A DNA stretch of 18,595 nt from Camelimonas abortus (GTDB lineage Bacteria > Pseudomonadota > Alphaproteobacteria > Rhizobiales > Beijerinckiaceae): assembly GCF_042647165.1 (NCBI RefSeq), contig NZ_JBHRUV010000074.1; one strand, written 5' to 3'. Shown in pieces: positions 16,128 to 18,595 of this stretch (positions within the stretch are counted from its first letter, which is position 1; the number at the start of each line of letters is the position of its first letter). The position numbers and the translations under genes were made by a program. The notes beneath the pieces are model-generated. The model was not told where the DNA came from. It did no database searches and saw nothing but the letters and a program-made list of their open reading frames with translations.

Positions 16128-16550
16128 ATGGCTTCGGTGATACCGTTTTTTCCTGCGTCCCGCCCGTCCTCTGGACGGGCGGCGGAGGCGGCGGCGCGTC
16201 GCGCCGCGCCGCGGGAGACCATGCTGGCGCTGGAGGGCGAGGGGCTGGCGGAGAATTTCCGCGCATGGCGCGGCCGCTCGGGCCGCCGTTATGTGGTGAC
16301 GATTCATGACATCGACAGCGCCGCCGTCGCCTGTGATTACGAAGGGGCGCTGCTGCTGGCCGTGCGCCGCGACCACCGCGGCGAGCCGGCGCTGATCGGC
16401 GGGCGCGACAGCGGCCTTCCGGGCGCGGACGACGAAAACTGGCGCTGGCTGCGCGCGATGCGCGCCCGCGGCGCCACGGAGATCCACGTGCATCTGCTGG
16501 CGCGCAGCCAGGCGGCGCGCCAGGGCGCGCTGTGCGACCTCGTCGCCTGA
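16128..16550 (+). CDS. Uncharacterised 140-residue protein, candidate SOS gene
   Basis: I do not recognise a named family. From ATG 16128 (with a purine-rich AGGCAGGG at 16116-16123) the protein has a Pro/Ser/Ala/Arg-rich N-terminus (1-30) that is probably disordered. A compact alpha/beta-looking part follows: RRYVVTIHDID (53-63), ALLLAVRRD (74-82), then WRWLRAMRARGATEIHVHLLA (105-125), suggesting strand-strand-helix-strand. There is no signal peptide, membrane helix, zinc motif or nuclease motif. One Cys is near the C-terminus. A LexA-type box overlaps the predicted promoter, so it may be expressed after DNA damage; a checkpoint or repair-accessory role would be guesswork. An earlier TTG (16065) overlaps the -35 and is unlikely. 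It is convergent with the ChaC gene. Confidence 0.7.
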   Translation: MASVIPFFPASRPSSGRAAEAAARRAAPRETMLALEGEGLAENFRAWRGRSGRRYVVTIHDIDSAAVACDYEGALLLAVRRDHRGEPALIGGRDSGLPGADDENWRWLRAMRARGATEIHVHLLARSQAARQGALCDLVA

Positions 16551-16730
16551 GCCGTCGCCCCGCCTGCGGGGGACGCGCCTCCGGCTGACGCCGGCGCGCC
16601 CCGGCGGGGCTGGCCGGCCGTCCGGCGGGCGAGGAGCGCGGCGACGCTTCGGCGACCGGCCGGAGGCGGTTCGGGGCGGCGCAGGCGGCGCGCGTGACAT
16701 GCGGACGGGAGCGGGCGGGCCGCGCCCGTC

Positions 16731-17333
16731 TCAGGCCACCCGTTCCGCGGACGCGGGGGCGTTGTGGGCCTCGTTGTGGGCCTCCTGCTCCGGGTCCTCC
16801 TGGCCGTCGAGGCGGCGCACCACCTCCTCCAGCCAGGCGTCGCGCACGCCCATGGCGTGCAGGTGCGCCAGGGTGTTGCGCACATAATCCGGGTTGTGGC
16901 CGGAAACGCCGTGGCCGCGGCGGACGATGGCCACCACCTCGTCGATGTCGAGCCGGCCGGCGTACTGTTCGTGGTCGCGGTTCACCACATAGACCAGCGC
17001 CGGGGTCACATGGCCGTTGTCCAGCGCCACCGGGGCGAAGCGCTCCAGATACACGGAGGTCACCTGCTCGCGCTCGCGCAGATAGGCGATGGTCTCGGCG
17101 CGGCGCTCCGCCGGCACGCGGAAGGCGGCGCCGCGGCACGAGCCGCCGCGGTCCAGGCCCATCACCAGCCCCGGGCGCTGCGGCGTGCCGCGATGGTGGA
17201 AGGAATAGACGCACAGCGAGCGGTGATAGCCGCGCACCAGCCCGGCCCGCCGCTCGAGATAGTCGAAGCCGGGGCGCCACATCAGCGAGCCGTAGCCGAA
17301 AACCCACAGATCGCCTGAATCCTGTTCCTTCAT
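16731..17333 (-). CDS. ChaC-like gamma-glutamylcyclotransferase
   Basis: 200 residues from ATG 17331-17333, with GAGCAGGA just upstream. The gamma-glutamyl-binding loop is VFGYGSLMW (11-19). The catalytic acid is expected in YLREREQ (84-90), most likely Glu87 from alignment with ChaC, where a Glu of a REK-like motif acts. The block HNPDYVRNTLAHLHAMGVRD (146-165) is also ChaC-like. ChaC enzymes cleave glutathione to 5-oxoproline and Cys-Gly in the cytoplasm, affecting redox and sulphur pools. The tail (177-200) is acidic and holds a small repeat, EAHNEAHN. A longer in-frame extension to 17651 is low-complexity and rejected. It is divergent from DUF2125. Confidence 0.88.
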   Translation of the reverse strand: MKEQDSGDLWVFGYGSLMWRPGFDYLERRAGLVRGYHRSLCVYSFHHRGTPQRPGLVMGLDRGGSCRGAAFRVPAERRAETIAYLREREQVTSVYLERFAPVALDNGHVTPALVYVVNRDHEQYAGRLDIDEVVAIVRRGHGVSGHNPDYVRNTLAHLHAMGVRDAWLEEVVRRLDGQEDPEQEAHNEAHNAPASAERVA

Positions 17334-17420
17334 GTCCTGCTCCGGCCGCCCCGCGCGGGCGCGTCCCGTGGCGCCCTCCGCGCCGCCGCGGCGGCGGGGC
17401 GGGCTCTGCAGACGCGGCCT

Positions 17421-17449
17421 CTTTAACCGTCCGCCGCGACGGTTTTCAA
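17421..17449 (-). promoter_or_regulatory. Candidate promoter with inverted repeat for the ChaC gene
   Basis: On the minus strand TTGAAA (plus 17444-17449) and TTAAAG (plus 17421-17426) are 17 bases apart, about 90 bases before the ChaC ATG. The spacer is almost filled by a perfect 7-bp inverted repeat (AACCGTC 17425-17431 / GACGGTT 17438-17444), which could be an operator. The -10 is weak (3 of 6). Confidence 0.4.
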
Positions 17450-17632
17450 CAGGCGGCGACGCGACGGCGCCCTGCGCCGGGAGCGGGGCGGCCGGCGCGG
17501 CGCGCTGTCCGCCGGCGCCGGCCCGTGGTTGAATTGTCCGGCAAGGTTGCGCAAGGTCAGCGCGCGCCGGGCGGGCGCGCCGCGAACGGACAGGGCCGGG
17601 CGGCCGGCCGGCGCGGCGGAAGGAGAACGAAG

Positions 17633-18577
17633 GTGAGCAAGACTGAAGCATCCCCCCCGGCCCCCGCGCGGCGGCGCTCCCGTTTCTGGCTCTATTTCCC
17701 CTATGTGGTCCTGCTGGTTCTGGGCGCGGGCCTGTCGGCCTTCTGGTTCATCGCCCGCGACCGGGTCGAGGCGGCCGTGGACGGCTGGCTGGCGCATGAG
17801 GCGCGGGAGGGGCGCGAATGGAGCTGCCCCAACCGCGTCATCTCCGGCTTTCCCACGCGATTTGAGGTGCGCTGCGAGCGGCCGGCCTTCGCAGGCGTGG
17901 TCGACGGCGCCAGGGTGAGCGGCGAGATGGGCGGCTTCCTCGCCGTGGCGCGCATCTACGATCCCAATCTGGTCGGCTTCAACTTCACCGGTCCGCTGGT
18001 GGTGCGCGACGGCGACTCCGGTCTCGCCGCGCGCGTCGACTGGCGCGGCTTCTCCATGAGCGTGCGCCGCACGGCGGATTCATTCTCGCGCGCGTCGGCA
18101 AGCGTGCTGAAGCCGGTGGTGGACCTGCTCGGCCCGGACGGCGCCGAAACCCGCGTCGGCGAGGCGCGGGCGTGGGAGGCGCACCTGCGGCCGGATCCTT
18201 CCGCCAGCGCGTCCGACGACATGTGGGACGTCGCCGCCCAGCTGGCGGACGCATCGCTGCCGGCGCTGAACGGTTTTTTCGGCGACAGCCGGCCGTTGAC
18301 GGTGGAGTTCCAGGGCACGGTCAGCCATGCGCGGCTGCTCCGCAGCGGCCTCGGTCCGCAGGCGCTTGACCGCTGGCGCGACGCTGGCGGCGCGATCGGC
18401 GTGAAGCTGCTGAAACTGGCCCGCGGCGACCAGGTGGTGGAGGCGCGCGGCCAGCTGGGACTGGACGGCGAGCGTCGCCCCGCCGGCCGGCTCACCGTGC
18501 AGGCGGCCGGCGTGGGGCCGCTGCTGCAGCGCGTGCTCGCAGGCGCCGGCGGCGGGCTGGCCGCTGGCCTCGGGTAA
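17633..18577 (+). CDS. DUF2125 family membrane-anchored protein (possibly shortened)
   Basis: 314 residues from GTG 17633, chosen because AAGGAG (17620-17625) lies 7 bases upstream. A basic N-terminus precedes one membrane helix (about 21-41, FPYVVLLVLGAGLSAFWFIA). Family landmarks follow: DGWLAHEAREGREWSCPN (49-66) and SGFPTRFEVRC (70-80), which occur near the start of DUF2125 proteins. The rest is a predicted periplasmic beta-rich region. Function is unknown; the family is alphaproteobacterial and often near ftsEX-type or ChaC genes. The frame ends in TAA 18575-18577 right after GGGLAAGLG. Relatives as I recall them run some tens of residues longer, so the stop may be early. The window ends 18 bases later, so this cannot be settled here. 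Confidence 0.75.
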   Translation: MSKTEASPPAPARRRSRFWLYFPYVVLLVLGAGLSAFWFIARDRVEAAVDGWLAHEAREGREWSCPNRVISGFPTRFEVRCERPAFAGVVDGARVSGEMGGFLAVARIYDPNLVGFNFTGPLVVRDGDSGLAARVDWRGFSMSVRRTADSFSRASASVLKPVVDLLGPDGAETRVGEARAWEAHLRPDPSASASDDMWDVAAQLADASLPALNGFFGDSRPLTVEFQGTVSHARLLRSGLGPQALDRWRDAGGAIGVKLLKLARGDQVVEARGQLGLDGERRPAGRLTVQAAGVGPLLQRVLAGAGGGLAAGLG

Positions 18578-18595
18578 GCGCTGGCCGGCGGCCTG

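Noticed and set aside
16694..17632. Long in-frame upstream extension of the DUF2125 frame.
   Set aside because: It runs antisense to ChaC and is Arg/Pro-rich; the GTG at 17633 has a strong AAGGAG and starts right before the membrane anchor.

Overview
The window is very GC-rich and codes densely on both strands. It looks like an alphaproteobacterium, most likely Hyphomicrobiales (Rhizobiales). The grounds are the gene set and order (hpt / ftsE-ftsX-ydcF-plsC, then ChaC and DUF2125; also DUF3108, a CobW GTPase and a D-Ala-D-Ala carboxypeptidase), a degenerate HWE/HisKA_2-like sensor protein, and regulatory motifs typical of the class: a CtrA-type TTAA-N7-TTAAC site and a LexA-type GTTC-N7-GTTC site. 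I cannot name a genus. No tRNA, rRNA, insertion sequence, phage gene or CRISPR array is visible; this is chromosomal housekeeping and accessory sequence.

Layout, left part: the last 32 codons of a probable arfB (ribosome rescue hydrolase) enter from the left. Then come a metallo-beta-lactamase-fold hydrolase (+), a DUF4118-type membrane protein with a decayed kinase domain (-), and a secreted DUF3108 protein (-) divergent from an Fsr-like MFS exporter (+). The exporter converges on a minus-strand pair: dac, a carboxypeptidase with a long Ala/Lys-rich tail, followed by a CobW-family GTPase with a His-rich linker. Divergent from dac is an EamA transporter (+), followed by an SCP-x-type thiolase (+) that ends in a textbook intrinsic terminator, and by tspO (+).

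Right part: hpt (-), with its own terminator, is divergent from an envelope and cell-division block on the plus strand. The block is ftsE, ftsX, a YdcF-family protein and a plsC-like acyltransferase. The ftsX-ydcF gap is an AT-rich island holding a full CtrA-type site, which suggests cell-cycle control of ydcF-plsC. Next is a small unrecognised gene of 140 codons. Its predicted -35/-10 promoter is overlapped by a LexA-type box, making it a candidate uncharacterised SOS-response gene and the most interesting lead here. The window closes with a ChaC-like glutathione-degrading cyclotransferase (-) divergent from a DUF2125 gene (+), whose stop may be early.

Themes: envelope growth and division (FtsEX, carboxypeptidase, YdcF, PlsC), metal, thiol and tetrapyrrole handling (CobW, ChaC, TspO), and two global regulatory inputs inferred from DNA motifs only. 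All functional calls come from reading motifs; no database search was run.
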